From positions 5,394,001 to 5,458,000 of the forward strand of contig NC_012522.1 in the NCBI RefSeq assembly GCF_000010805.1: DNA of 64,000 nucleotides, given 5' to 3'. The notes under the pieces are model-generated. The model had not been told where the DNA came from and did no database searches. It saw nothing but the letters and a program-made list of their open reading frames with translations. The position numbers were made by a program, and so were the translations under genes. Below are positions 42,860-51,307 of the stretch, one piece after another (the stretch's first letter is position 1; each line of letters opens with the position of its first letter). The DNA comes from Rhodococcus opacus B4 (GTDB taxonomy: Bacteria; Actinomycetota; Actinomycetes; Mycobacteriales; Mycobacteriaceae).

Positions 42860-43099
42860 TCAGCGCGAGCGTCTGCCCTGACTCAGCGCCGCGACGATTC
42901 CGAGGAGGAATCCGATCGGGCAGGCGAGGGCGATGAGGTAGAGAACGAGACCCGGTTCGGAATCGGAGAGCACCGGGGTCAGGAAGATCGCCACGATCGC
43001 GACGAAGCCGATCGCGAAGAGGGCGAGCGCGACCCGCAGGAGTCCGTCGCCCCTCCGGGGTGTCTGAGGAGTGCTCGAAGGAGTCGATTCGTGGGCCAC
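42860..43099 (-). CDS. Small two-TM membrane protein
   Basis: 79-residue hypothetical protein: a Ser/Pro/Thr-rich N-terminus ([18 protein letters not shown]), then two hydrophobic segments at about residues 22-44 and 50-72, and a basic tail GRRSR. The start is a GTG at 43099, fixed by a TATCGT -10 element exactly 7 nt upstream (leaderless). It lies between yccF and the divergent cold-shock gene. I do not recognise a family. Confidence 0.65.
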   Translation of the reverse strand: MAHESTPSSTPQTPRRGDGLLRVALALFAIGFVAIVAIFLTPVLSDSEPGLVLYLIALACPIGFLLGIVAALSQGRRSR

Positions 43100-43106
43100 A
43101 CCAGCA

Positions 43107-43112
43107 ACGATA
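43107..43112 (-). promoter_or_regulatory. -10 element of leaderless small membrane protein gene
   Basis: TATCGT on the minus strand, 7 nt before the GTG at 43099. Confidence 0.55.
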
Positions 43113-43152
43113 GTGCCTGGAAACCCGAATGCCGGAGGGGGTGGGTCCAAGG

Positions 43153-43158
43153 TAGACT
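43153..43158 (+). promoter_or_regulatory. -10 element of the cold-shock gene
   Basis: TAGACT, a near-consensus -10, predicts a start near 43165 and a roughly 100-nt untranslated leader. Confidence 0.5.
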
Positions 43159-43167
43159 GTGGGCACT

Positions 43168-43246
43168 GCGCGTCCCGCACCAGAGGTGGGGCGCGCTGTT
43201 TTGCATACCAAGTGCAACCAATACCAAGTGCAACCAACTGCACTCC
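43168..43246 (+). promoter_or_regulatory. Structured 5' leader of the cold-shock gene
   Basis: A G/C-rich hairpin (GCGCG 43168-43172 pairing with CGCGC 43192-43196, inner CACC/GGTG) is followed directly by TGTTTT, which looks like an intrinsic terminator inside the leader. Next comes a perfect 16-bp tandem repeat and an AGTGCA/TGCACT palindrome (43229-43246). Candidate attenuator or thermosensor. Confidence 0.45.
43205..43236 (+). repeat. Perfect 16-bp tandem duplication in the cold-shock leader
   Basis: ATACCAAGTGCAACCA occurs twice head to tail (43205-43220, 43221-43236), with a partial third similarity (TGCACTCCAAGT) just downstream. Confidence 0.9.
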
Positions 43247-43268
43247 AAGTGATGAGCGGGTGAACGCG

Positions 43269-43679
43269 GTGCCGACCGGCAAGGTGAAGTGGTACGACGT
43301 CGAAAAGGGCTTCGGCTTTCTGTCGCAGGAGGAGGGGGAGGACGTCTATGTGCGTTCGTCCGCTCTTCCCGAGGGCGTCGAGGGCCTCAAGGCCGGTCAG
43401 CGTGTCGAGTTCGGTATGGCCGCCGGTCGGCGCGGACCCCAGGCGCTGAGCCTGAAGGTGCTCGACCCGGCGCCGTCGCTGCGTCAGAACGCCGCGCGCA
43501 AGGAGCCGTCCGCCAAGAAGCACACGCCGGACGAACTGCACGGCATGGTCGAGGACATGATCACGCTGCTCGAGGCGAAGGTCCAGCCGGACCTGCGCAA
43601 GGGCAAGTACCCCGACCGCAAGACCGCCCAGCGCATCTCCGAGGTGGTCCGCGCCGTCGCACGCGAGCTCGACAGCTGA
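43269..43679 (+). CDS. cspB: Cold-shock domain protein with C-terminal extension (CspB-like)
   Basis: 136-residue protein. An N-terminal cold-shock domain (about residues 1-66) carries the RNP1 motif KGFGFLSQ and a variant RNP2 (VYVRSSAL, Val-Tyr-Val in place of the usual Val-Phe-Val). A conserved actinobacterial extension follows ([20 protein letters not shown]), about twice the usual Csp length. It probably binds single-stranded nucleic acid. The start is GTG at [10 protein letters not shown], matching the Rv0871-type N-terminus. The leader is structured, and an 18-bp terminator follows the stop. Confidence 0.9.
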   Translation: MPTGKVKWYDVEKGFGFLSQEEGEDVYVRSSALPEGVEGLKAGQRVEFGMAAGRRGPQALSLKVLDPAPSLRQNAARKEPSAKKHTPDELHGMVEDMITLLEAKVQPDLRKGKYPDRKTAQRISEVVRAVARELDS

Positions 43680-43687
43680 TTTTCCGA

Positions 43688-43728
43688 GAAGAAGGGCCCC
43701 GCGCTGCGACAGCGCGGGGCCCTTCTTC
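43688..43728. terminator. Perfect 18-bp bidirectional terminator
   Basis: Arms 43688-43705 and 43711-43728 (GAAGAAGGG ... CCCTTCTTC) with a GCGAC loop, between the convergent stops of cspB (43679) and the DUF2771 gene (43743). The CTTC/GAAG ends give pyrimidine-rich tails on both strands. Confidence 0.88.
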
Positions 43729-43742
43729 GTGAGCGTGCCGTT

Positions 43743-44234
43743 CTACGCGGTCTTGATCGACCAGGCGGCCCGGGCCTGCGTGAGCCCCTGCTCGTCGATG
43801 ACGGCGGACGGCAGCTGGATCTCGACGCCGGCCAGTTGCAGGTCGTCCGACGAGGGCACGGTCACGGCGCGGGTCTCGCCGGCGCGGTGCGCCTGTTCCT
43901 GGACGAGGACCTGGCCCGAAGAATCCTGGTAGACGACCAGCATCCGCCACGGCGCGTCGACGATCTCCGGCGGCAACGACAGCTGCAGCGACGAGCCGGG
44001 GGGCACGTCGAGTTCGGCGATGTCGCCGGTCTCGCAGTCCTCGAGGTACAGGTTGCAGTAGCCGAGCGGGGCGACCTGCTCGGCCCGGTCGTGCGCGAAG
44101 GCCGTGATCTCGGGCAGGCGGGGCGAGGAGTTGCGGACCAGTGTGTAGAGGACTCCGACGAAGGCCACCAGGACCACCACCAGGCCCACCGTGATCAGTG
44201 CCAGGATCTTCTTGGTTCGCGCCTGCATTCTCAC
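43743..44234 (-). CDS. DUF2771 family exported protein
   Basis: 163-residue protein with an N-terminal membrane anchor or signal segment (about residues 10-32, KKILALITVGLVVVLVAFVG) and an exported domain with two Cys (YCNLYLEDCETGD). It matches the DUF2771/Rv0875c family in content and position, function unknown. Start: GTG abutting the stop of the upstream MFS gene, or ATG two codons later; no Shine-Dalgarno decides. Presumably co-transcribed with the MFS gene. Confidence 0.8.
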   Translation of the reverse strand: MRMQARTKKILALITVGLVVVLVAFVGVLYTLVRNSSPRLPEITAFAHDRAEQVAPLGYCNLYLEDCETGDIAELDVPPGSSLQLSLPPEIVDAPWRMLVVYQDSSGQVLVQEQAHRAGETRAVTVPSSDDLQLAGVEIQLPSAVIDEQGLTQARAAWSIKTA

Positions 44235-45905
44235 TTACTTCACATTTCCTGTCGATCGGTCGGCCCGGTGGGTCGAGAGGTGCTCGGTCACTTCTTGTTC
44301 GGCCAGGTCGGGGCGTTTTCCTCCGAGCCCCGGCAGGAGGGTGCTGCCGCGGTACGTGAGGATGGTCTGGACGAGCCCGACGGTCATGACGGCGGAGACC
44401 ACCGAGAACCCGATCCAGTATTCGGTGGGCAGCAGGACGCCCAGCGCGCCGCCCACCACCCAGCTCAGCTGTAGAACGGTCTCCGACCTTCCGAATCCGG
44501 ACGCGATCGACTCCTCGGGCAGGTCGTGCTGCAGCGACGCGTCCAGCGACACCTTGGCCAGGGCGCTGGCGGCCGACGCGACGAGCGTGGCGAGGGCGGC
44601 GGTCAGGAGATTGTCGGTGATCGCGGCGAGGACGGCGATGATCCACACGGCACCCGTGCAGCGCAGCACGATGAGGGCCGGGCGGCCCAGCTTGATCCGG
44701 GCGCCCGCCGCGTTTCCGGCGAAGTTGCCGATGCCGGCGGCCGCGCCGACCAGGCCGAGCATCGCGGCCTGGACCAGCGGCTCGTGGTCGGTCTTCGACT
44801 TCGCGACGAACGCGATGTACAGCGTGAGGAACCCGGTGAGCACGCGGATGGTGCTGTTTCCCCACAACCCGGTGATGACCGCGCGGCCCAGCGGTTGCCT
44901 GCGTTTGCCGGTCTTGGCGGTGGCCGGGGCCTCGGGCTGCAGCACGCGGGTGCGTCCGATCACCTCGGTCGGGTGTTCGTCGCCGTGGTACGTGAGGGTG
45001 GCGGGGACCTCGCCTTCGGTGACCTCGACCCACGACGGGATCCGCATGGAGAGGTACGCGCCGAGCGCGGTGATGACGGCCGCCAGCCACAGCGCGCCCA
45101 CGGAACCGGTGGCCATGGCCAGACCACCCGCGAGGGCGCCCGCGCCGATGGTTCCGCCGAGCAGCCCGAACACGGTGAGCCGGGAGTTGACGCGCACGAG
45201 GTCGATCTCCGGTGGCAGCACCCGTGGCGTGACCGCACTCTTGAGCACCGAGAACGATTTGCTGAGCACCATCATTCCGAGCGCCGCCGGATACAGCACC
45301 CAGCTGTCGAAGTTGAAGACGAGAACGATCGCCAGGATCGTCCGGAGACCGAACGACGTGGCCAGCGCGACGCGGCGGCCGTGCTGGAGACGGTCGAGCA
45401 TCGGACCGATCAGGGGAGCGATGACGGCGAACGGGGCGATCGTGATCAGCAGGTACAGCGCGACCTTCGTCTTGTCCTCGCCCGTCGCGGCCGAGAAGAA
45501 CAGCGTGTTCGCCAGGGCGACGGCGATGGCCGCGTCGGTCGCGTTGTTGGCCATCACCGCGTAGGTGAGCGCAGTGAGTCCCGACTTGTCCGCACCGTCC
45601 GCCTTCGCGGCGCGGTGGAACGTCGCGATGCCCTTGTTGGTGAGTTCCCGGCTGCGCATCGCCGCCACCCGGGTGACGGTGAGCTTGCGCGGCATCGGCG
45701 GCGCCTTGGGGGCGTCCGCCCGCTCCTCGTCGGACCGGGGACGTTGCCCGCCGCCGACCGGGTGCAGGGGCGGCAGCGGCGTCCGCCGGCCTCCCGGGCG
45801 GGCCGCCGGCGGGTATTTGTCGTAGCCGGGATGAACGGGGGGCCCGGAATTCTCGTCGGGAGCCCGACCGCCGTCAGGCTCGTGGGGTTCGCGCGGTCCG
45901 GTCAC
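44235..45905 (-). CDS. MFS transporter, Rv0876c-type
   Basis: 556-residue membrane protein. A long Pro/Arg-rich cytoplasmic N-terminus (about 75 residues) is followed by about 12 TM segments, with an approximately 40-residue soluble insert between the halves (IPSWVEVTEGEVPATLTYHG to RRQPL). Motif-A-like loop: LIGPMLDRLQHGRR. Start is GTG at 45905, and ATG alternatives lie too far inside. Adjacent to and upstream of the DUF2771 gene, in the order known from mycobacteria. Substrate unknown. Confidence 0.85.
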   Translation of the reverse strand: MTGPREPHEPDGGRAPDENSGPPVHPGYDKYPPAARPGGRRTPLPPLHPVGGGQRPRSDEERADAPKAPPMPRKLTVTRVAAMRSRELTNKGIATFHRAAKADGADKSGLTALTYAVMANNATDAAIAVALANTLFFSAATGEDKTKVALYLLITIAPFAVIAPLIGPMLDRLQHGRRVALATSFGLRTILAIVLVFNFDSWVLYPAALGMMVLSKSFSVLKSAVTPRVLPPEIDLVRVNSRLTVFGLLGGTIGAGALAGGLAMATGSVGALWLAAVITALGAYLSMRIPSWVEVTEGEVPATLTYHGDEHPTEVIGRTRVLQPEAPATAKTGKRRQPLGRAVITGLWGNSTIRVLTGFLTLYIAFVAKSKTDHEPLVQAAMLGLVGAAAGIGNFAGNAAGARIKLGRPALIVLRCTGAVWIIAVLAAITDNLLTAALATLVASAASALAKVSLDASLQHDLPEESIASGFGRSETVLQLSWVVGGALGVLLPTEYWIGFSVVSAVMTVGLVQTILTYRGSTLLPGLGGKRPDLAEQEVTEHLSTHRADRSTGNVK

Positions 45906-45976
45906 TCCCTAATTCTGTCCTAGTCGGGAGACATGCGACCACAGCAACCCCGGCCAATGCTGGTCAGATCGGCCTG

Positions 45977-46786
45977 TCAGGGAACGAACCGCACCTCGAA
46001 CATGGCCGGCCAGTACTTTCCGGTGACGAGGAACCGGTCGGTTCCCGGGATCTGGGCGATGCCGTTGAGGACGTCGACGTCCCGCGGGCCGGGCGGAAGC
46101 GCATCGCGGACGGCGGAGGCGTCGATGTCCGCGGTGACCCGCCCGTCCGACGGATCGATGCGGACGAGGGTGTCGGTGGTCCAGACGTTCGCGTAGATCG
46201 CGCCGTCGTCCGCGCATTCGAGTTCGTTGAGCCGGGAGACGGGGTTTCCGTCCTGCACCACCTGCACGCTGCGCCGGGGCTCGAATGTGACCGGGTCGCG
46301 GAACGTGAGGGTGGGGGAGCCGTCGCTCGTGACCAGCGCGCCGGGCAGCGCGCAGATGCCCCACCCCTCGCCGTCGAACGGGACCCGCCGCTGTTCGGCG
46401 AGTGTCGCGCGATCCCGGACGACGGCGACCCCGTCGCGCCACGTCAGCTGCCAGATCGTGTCGCCGCTCACCGTGATGCCCTCGCCGAACAGGGGAGACG
46501 GCAGTTCGGCGCGCACCCGAACGGCGCCGCTGTCGAGGTCGGTGGCCTGCACCCAGGATTCGCCGGGGCGGCCGGTGCCCTCGAGCAGTTCGGTGCCGTC
46601 GATCTCGAGTCCCTGGGTGAACGCGTTCGGGTCGTGGCCGACGGTGCGGACGATCTCGGTGTGAAGGTCCGCGCGGGGCGCGCCCGCCGCCACCGGGCTC
46701 TGCGGCGAGCATGCGGTGACCATCCATGCCACCGAGAGCAGGGCCACCGCGAGCAGGGCTGGGACGAGGTGCCTCCGGCCGGTCAT
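45977..46786 (-). CDS. Glutaminyl-peptide cyclotransferase-like lipoprotein
   Basis: 269-residue exported five-bladed beta-propeller of the plant/bacterial-type glutamine cyclotransferase family (converts N-terminal Gln to pyroglutamate). Family landmarks: DPNAFTQGLEIDG, LLEGTGRPGES, EGWGICALPG, RLNELECADDGAIYANVW, LNGIAQIPGTDRFLVTGKYWP. The signal peptide ends MVTACSP, a lipobox, so it is probably a lipoprotein. Start at MTGRRHLV; an upstream ATG at 46819 would add 11 residues without purpose. Divergent from the DUF3027 gene. Confidence 0.88.
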   Translation of the reverse strand: MTGRRHLVPALLAVALLSVAWMVTACSPQSPVAAGAPRADLHTEIVRTVGHDPNAFTQGLEIDGTELLEGTGRPGESWVQATDLDSGAVRVRAELPSPLFGEGITVSGDTIWQLTWRDGVAVVRDRATLAEQRRVPFDGEGWGICALPGALVTSDGSPTLTFRDPVTFEPRRSVQVVQDGNPVSRLNELECADDGAIYANVWTTDTLVRIDPSDGRVTADIDASAVRDALPPGPRDVDVLNGIAQIPGTDRFLVTGKYWPAMFEVRFVP

Positions 46787-46845
46787 CGGACCAGCATGAC
46801 AGCCCAGGTGGGCACGCACTTGCGGTGGTGCGGCAAACTGGTGGT

Positions 46846-47658
46846 GTGAGTGTTGCTTCTTCCGACGAGCGCGCAGTTGCGCGTCCCGTACTGACCGACG
46901 CCGTCGAGCTCGCCCGAACCGCAGTGGTCGAACTGCAGGAAGGGGGAGTCGGCGACTACCTGGGCGTCACGTCCGAGGACGAGTGCGCCGCGACTCACCG
47001 TTTCGTTGCGGACCTTCCCGGCTACCGGGGCTGGCAGTGGGCGGTGGTGGTGGCCGCCGATCCGGAGTCGGACCGTGCCACCGTCAGCGAGCTCGCCCTC
47101 CTCCCCGGACCCGACGCCCTGGTGGCGCCCGACTGGATTCCGTGGGACCAGCGGATCCGCCCCGGAGACCTGTCCGCGGGCGATCTGCTGGCACCGCCGG
47201 CCGGTGACCCCCGCCTCGTCCCCGGCTATGTCGCGACGGGTGACCCCGAGATCGACGACGCCGCCCTCGAACTGGGCCTGGGCCGTAAGCAGGCGCTGAG
47301 CCTCGAGGGTCGCCTCGACGCCGCCCAGCGCTGGCACGACGGCGACTACGGCCCCGATTCCGAGATGGCCAAGGCCGCGCCGTCGACGTGCGGGCTGTGC
47401 GGTTTCTACCTCCCGCTCGCCGGCGCCCTGCACGGGGCGTTCGGCGTGTGCGGCAACGAGATGGCCGCCGACGGGCACGTCGTCGACGTCATGTACGGGT
47501 GCGGCGCCCACTCCGACACCTCGCTGCCCTCGGGCGCCGGTTCGCCGCAGTACGACGCGTACGACGACGGCGCCGTCGAGGTCGTCGAGCAGGCCGACAC
47601 CGAGACGGGGGCCGCTGCCGAGGTCACCGAGGCCGAGGAATCCGCATCGACCAGCTAG
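46846..47658 (+). CDS. DUF3027 family protein
   Basis: 270-residue soluble actinobacterial protein recognised as DUF3027. Conserved parts include WQWAVVVAADPES, APDWIPWDQRIRPGDLSAGD, and a CxxC in STCGLCGFYLPL with further Cys downstream (GVCGNEM, YGCGAHSD) that could bind zinc. The C-terminus is acidic low-complexity sequence. Start is GTG (SVASSDERA). Its last codons overlap the frame of the following ATPase gene. Function unknown. Confidence 0.8.
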   Translation: MSVASSDERAVARPVLTDAVELARTAVVELQEGGVGDYLGVTSEDECAATHRFVADLPGYRGWQWAVVVAADPESDRATVSELALLPGPDALVAPDWIPWDQRIRPGDLSAGDLLAPPAGDPRLVPGYVATGDPEIDDAALELGLGRKQALSLEGRLDAAQRWHDGDYGPDSEMAKAAPSTCGLCGFYLPLAGALHGAFGVCGNEMAADGHVVDVMYGCGAHSDTSLPSGAGSPQYDAYDDGAVEVVEQADTETGAAAEVTEAEESASTS

Positions 47659-50402
47659 CCGATCCTTTCGGCACCGCCGCACTGAGGGATTCGACGCTCC
47701 TCGCGTGGCGCACGTCCCCGACCCGCCTGCGGGAGGACGCCGCGGCCGAATCCGACCTGGCCCGGGCCGGCTACCGCGACCGGCTCCTCACCGAGCTGGC
47801 GCAGAACGCGGCCGACGCCGCGGCCCGCGCCGAAGTGCCCGGTGAGCTGTCCGTGCAACTCGACGGACGAGTCCTGAGCGTGTCCAACACCGGCACACCG
47901 CTGGACGAGCCGGGAGTGCAGGCGCTGGTCGCGCTGCGGGCGTCGAACAAGTCCGGGACGACCGTCGGCCGGTACGGCGTCGGCTTCACGGCGGTGCTGT
48001 CGGTGAGCGACGAGGTCGAACTGCGGTCGACGTCCGGTTCGGTGCTGTTCTCCGCGGACCGCACCCGGGCGGAACTGCGGGACCTCGACGGCGCCGACCC
48101 GGGCGCGGGTGTGCCTGCCCTCCGGCTGGCGTGGCCCACCGGGAACCGCCCCGCCGCCGGCGCGGAGTCGGAAGTCGTGCTGACGCTGCGCGAGGACGTG
48201 GACGCCGAGTCGCTGCTCGCGTACATGGCACGCGAGGCACCCGACCTTCTGCTCGAACTCCCGGCGCTCGTGTCGATCACCGTGGGCGACAAGCAGTTCC
48301 GCCGGCGCGAACGGCCACTCGATTCCGGGCTGACCGAGGTCGCGATCGGCGACGACCGCTGGTGGCAGTACGAGTCCGGGCGGGCACGTTGGCTCGTCCC
48401 GGTCCGGGACGGCGTCGTCGCACCCGTGACCGAGGACGTCCTGCGCGCCCCCACCCGGTCGGACGAGGAACTGTCGGTACCGGCGATCCTCGTCGCGGAC
48501 ATCGCCATGCAACCCGACCGCAGGCGGATTCTGCCCGGCGCCGCGATCGCCGAATTGGCCACCGGATACGCCGAGTTCGTGGCCGCGATGCCGCCCGAAC
48601 AGCGACTGTCGCTGGTTCCCGTCCCCGCGTTCGCACGCAGCGAGGTGGACTCCGCGTTGCGGGACCACCTCGTCGCCGAACTCCGGGAACAGCCCTGGCT
48701 GCCGACCGTCGACGGCACGGACAAGGCCCCGGGCCGGGCGTCGGTGGTCCCCGGGCTCACCGACGAACTCGCCGAACTGCTCGCCGAGATCGTCGACGGA
48801 CTGGTCGTCCCGGATCTGTCCGGCCCCCGCTGGGCGCCTGCGCTGGCCGCGGTCGACGCCCATCGCCTCGGCCTGGCCCGCCTCACCGAACTCCTCAGCG
48901 GCGCCGAGCGCGCACCGTCCTGGTGGCAGCGCCTGTACGCCGCGCTCGAACCGCTGGCCGTCGACGCCCTCGCTGCGGAGGAACTGGCGTCGATCCCGGT
49001 CCCGCTGTCCGACGGCCGCACCGTGACCGGACCGCGAACGGTGTTGCTGGGTCACGACATCGACGGTGTGCTGGGTGTCGACTGGACGAGGCTCGTCCAC
49101 CCCGACGCCGCGCACCCGCTGCTGTCGAGGCTCGGCGCGAAGACCGCCACGGCCGTCGACCTGCTCTCGGATCCGGCGTTGCGCGCCGAGATCGAGGACC
49201 TCGACCCCGACGACGCGGCGGCGGCCGAGGAACTGTCGAGCGCGGTCCTCGCACTCGCCGGCCGCGTCGACCCCGGCGTTCTGCCGTCGTGGCTCGGTCT
49301 GCTGCCCCTGCCGGATGTCGACGGGGAGTTGCGCGGCGCGGACGAACTGCTGTTGCCCGGTGCGCCACTCGCCGAGGTCCTGGTGGACGACTCGCCGTTC
49401 GCGGGCGTGGACTCCGCTTTCGCCGAGCGGGTCGGGGAGGACGCCCTCCGCGCCGTGGGCGTCGGCTGGGGCTTCACCGTGCTGCGTGCCGAACTCCCCA
49501 CCGGCCCCGACCACGACCTCGACGACGAGGACCGCTGGTGGGACACGCTCGACGACGACCCCGACGTGATCGGCGCGGTACGCGACCTGGACCTGGTGGA
49601 CGAGGACCGCTGGCCGCAGGCGCTGACGATGCTCGCCCGGGACCCGGCGACGCGTCCGCTGCTCGCCGACCGCGCCGGGTACACGGCCTGGTGGCTGCGT
49701 CACAACGCGGAGTTGGACGGTCAGGTGCTCGGTCTGCTCCGCGACGCCGCCGACGAGACGTTCGCCGGACTGCTCGACCCCGTCGAGCACCCGGAATCCG
49801 CCGTGTTCGCCGCAGCGCTGGCCCCCGCGACGGTCGACTCTCCCGAACTCGCGCAGCTCCTCCTGGATCGACTGGCCGATCCGGACCGCGAACCGAGCCC
49901 GGCGGTGATCGCGCGGGCGCACAGTCTGCTCGCGGCCGCCGCGGCCGCCCATCTTCTCGACCTCGAGGAACTTCACCTGCCCGAACACGTGCGCGGCCTG
50001 ACGGGCGCACTCGTCGACCCCGGCGACGCCCTGGTGCTGGACGCACCGTGGCTGGCCGCCGCGGTGCCGCGCGAGCGCCTGGTGGTGGGAAGCCTGGACA
50101 CCGCCGAGGCTCTCGCCGATCTGCTGGACCTCCCCCTCGCGTCCGCGGCGATCCGCGGCACCGTCACCGGTTCCGGCCGTGAATCCTCATGGGACCGCGA
50201 ACCCGCCGCCGTGCTCGCCTTCGCCGCACTCGGCCGCGACCTGCCGCACGGTACCGTCGTCGTCCATCCCCGGCTCACGGTGAAGCTCACAGGCGCGGTC
50301 GACACCGAGATCGCGGTCCCGTGGTGGGTGGACGAGCAGCGAACCACCCATTGCTCCGAGTCGTGGGCCGAAGGCACGTGGGGCGCCGCCGGTGTTGTTT
50401 GA
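47640..50402 (+). CDS. Sacsin/Hsp90-type N-terminal ATPase-domain protein
   Basis: About 920-residue cytoplasmic protein with a GHKL-type ATP-binding domain at its N-terminus: N-box ELAQNAADAA (about residue 45) and glycine box GRYGVGFTAVLSVSDEV (about 110), as in Hsp90 and sacsin. The rest is acidic, Asp/Glu/Leu-rich and family-specific. It follows DUF3027 in a conserved pair. The start is unresolved: similarity begins around 47661, yet no ATG, GTG or TTG exists in frame between about 47500 and the N-box. Codons 47640 and 47646 are ATC. The frame is open back into the DUF3027 gene. It ends 11 nt inside the PAP2 gene. Confidence 0.75.
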   Translation: MRIDQLADPFGTAALRDSTLLAWRTSPTRLREDAAAESDLARAGYRDRLLTELAQNAADAAARAEVPGELSVQLDGRVLSVSNTGTPLDEPGVQALVALRASNKSGTTVGRYGVGFTAVLSVSDEVELRSTSGSVLFSADRTRAELRDLDGADPGAGVPALRLAWPTGNRPAAGAESEVVLTLREDVDAESLLAYMAREAPDLLLELPALVSITVGDKQFRRRERPLDSGLTEVAIGDDRWWQYESGRARWLVPVRDGVVAPVTEDVLRAPTRSDEELSVPAILVADIAMQPDRRRILPGAAIAELATGYAEFVAAMPPEQRLSLVPVPAFARSEVDSALRDHLVAELREQPWLPTVDGTDKAPGRASVVPGLTDELAELLAEIVDGLVVPDLSGPRWAPALAAVDAHRLGLARLTELLSGAERAPSWWQRLYAALEPLAVDALAAEELASIPVPLSDGRTVTGPRTVLLGHDIDGVLGVDWTRLVHPDAAHPLLSRLGAKTATAVDLLSDPALRAEIEDLDPDDAAAAEELSSAVLALAGRVDPGVLPSWLGLLPLPDVDGELRGADELLLPGAPLAEVLVDDSPFAGVDSAFAERVGEDALRAVGVGWGFTVLRAELPTGPDHDLDDEDRWWDTLDDDPDVIGAVRDLDLVDEDRWPQALTMLARDPATRPLLADRAGYTAWWLRHNAELDGQVLGLLRDAADETFAGLLDPVEHPESAVFAAALAPATVDSPELAQLLLDRLADPDREPSPAVIARAHSLLAAAAAAHLLDLEELHLPEHVRGLTGALVDPGDALVLDAPWLAAAVPRERLVVGSLDTAEALADLLDLPLASAAIRGTVTGSGRESSWDREPAAVLAFAALGRDLPHGTVVVHPRLTVKLTGAVDTEIAVPWWVDEQRTTHCSESWAEGTWGAAGVV

Positions 50403-50934
50403 CCAGAGCGTGCTCGACAGTGCGGTCGAAGACCGCGCACCCTGGCTGATCGACGTCGTCACCGTCGTCACGCACAGCGGCGGAACCGTCGCGGCCTGGA
50501 TCGTGTCCACCGTCCTGACCGCGGTCCTCCTGCTGCAGGACCGCCGGCGGGAAGCCGTCCTCGTCGCCGGCGCGATGCTGTCCGGTCTGGCCGTGATGAC
50601 CGCGCTCAAGAATCTGTTCGAGCGGCAGCGCCCCCCACTGCCGGATCGGCTGGTGGAGATCTCGTCGTTCTCGTTCCCGTCCGGTCACGCGATGATGACC
50701 GCGATCCTCGCGAGCGTGGTCGTCGCCGTCATGCTCCGGGTGGTGCTGGTGCGGCACGTCCGGATCGCGCTCGTCGCCCTCTTACTGCTGTACACGCTGG
50801 CGGTGGGCCTGTCGCGCGTCTACCTCGGCGCGCACTGGATGACCGATGTCCTCGCCGGGTGGGCGTTCGGCGCGCTGTGGGCGGCGTTCTGGATCCTGCT
50901 GACCCGCAACCGGCCCCGCAGCGCCCGGACCTAA
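50392..50934 (+). CDS. PAP2-family membrane phosphatase
   Basis: 180-residue six-TM phosphatidic-acid-phosphatase-type protein. All three catalytic motifs are intact: KNLFERQRP, PSGH (FSFPSGHAMM) and SRVYLGAHWMTDV. These enzymes dephosphorylate phosphatidate, undecaprenyl diphosphate or related lipid phosphates on the outer membrane face. GTG start at 50392, overlapping the end of the ATPase gene by 11 nt. Substrate uncertain. Confidence 0.9.
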   Translation: MLFDQSVLDSAVEDRAPWLIDVVTVVTHSGGTVAAWIVSTVLTAVLLLQDRRREAVLVAGAMLSGLAVMTALKNLFERQRPPLPDRLVEISSFSFPSGHAMMTAILASVVVAVMLRVVLVRHVRIALVALLLLYTLAVGLSRVYLGAHWMTDVLAGWAFGALWAAFWILLTRNRPRSART

Positions 50935-50940
50935 CGAAGA

Positions 50941-51000
50941 TCGAGTCCCTGCTGTATCACTCGAGCAGTCCCTGCTGTATCACTCGAGCAGTCCCTGCTG
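50941..51000. repeat. 23-bp tandem minisatellite at the DUF2530 3' end
   Basis: Unit TCGAGCAGTCCCTGCTGTATCAC: a 20-bp copy lacking CAG at 50941-50960, a full copy at 50961-50983, and a partial third copy from 50984. Each unit has an AGCAG/CTGCT mini-hairpin. The array contains the stop codon of the minus-strand gene and lies between convergent genes. Confidence 0.9.
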
Positions 51001-51231
51001 TGCCCCTCGGCTGCCGCGCCGCGCCGCCCGCCGCTGCAACGCGAACAATCCGTACCCGAGGAATCCGACGACGACCCCGGCTATACACGTCGGAAGCGCA
51101 TCCGACCACCGGTCGCCCGTGACGATCACCACGACCGTCGCGACCGCCCACGCGGTGGTTCCCAGGATCAGCGCAGGTCGCGGATCGGCGAGGCGCTGAG
51201 TGAGGGGTCGGCGATCTGCGGTTTCGTTCAC
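50980..51231 (-). CDS. DUF2530 domain-containing small membrane protein
   Basis: 83-residue protein with two TM segments (about residues 18-38 and 45-65) and a basic tail, recognised as DUF2530, common in mycobacteria and rhodococci, function unknown. The GTG start at 51231 is fixed by TAGCGT exactly 7 nt upstream (leaderless). The final residues (QQGLLE) and the stop are encoded by the 23-bp tandem repeat, so repeat expansion has touched the C-terminus. Confidence 0.78.
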   Translation of the reverse strand: MNETADRRPLTQRLADPRPALILGTTAWAVATVVVIVTGDRWSDALPTCIAGVVVGFLGYGLFALQRRAARRGSRGAQQGLLE

Positions 51232-51238
51232 CGAATGA

Positions 51239-51244
51239 ACGCTA
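51239..51244 (-). promoter_or_regulatory. -10 element of leaderless DUF2530 gene
   Basis: TAGCGT on the minus strand, 7 nt before the GTG at 51231. Confidence 0.55.
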
Positions 51245-51307
51245 CCCTCGCCGTGGTGCCCTAATCTCCAAGGGCGACGCGCGACTTCTGGCGATGGGGA
51301 CTGAACA

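Noticed and set aside
47655-49988. 777-codon open frame antisense to the sacsin/Hsp90-like gene
   Set aside because: Composition is Arg/Gly/His-rich with no recognisable domain, and it mirrors a well-supported gene on the other strand. Such long antisense frames are expected at this GC content.
50941-51000. Tandem repeats as a CRISPR array
   Set aside because: Units are contiguous with no unique spacers and no cas genes are present.
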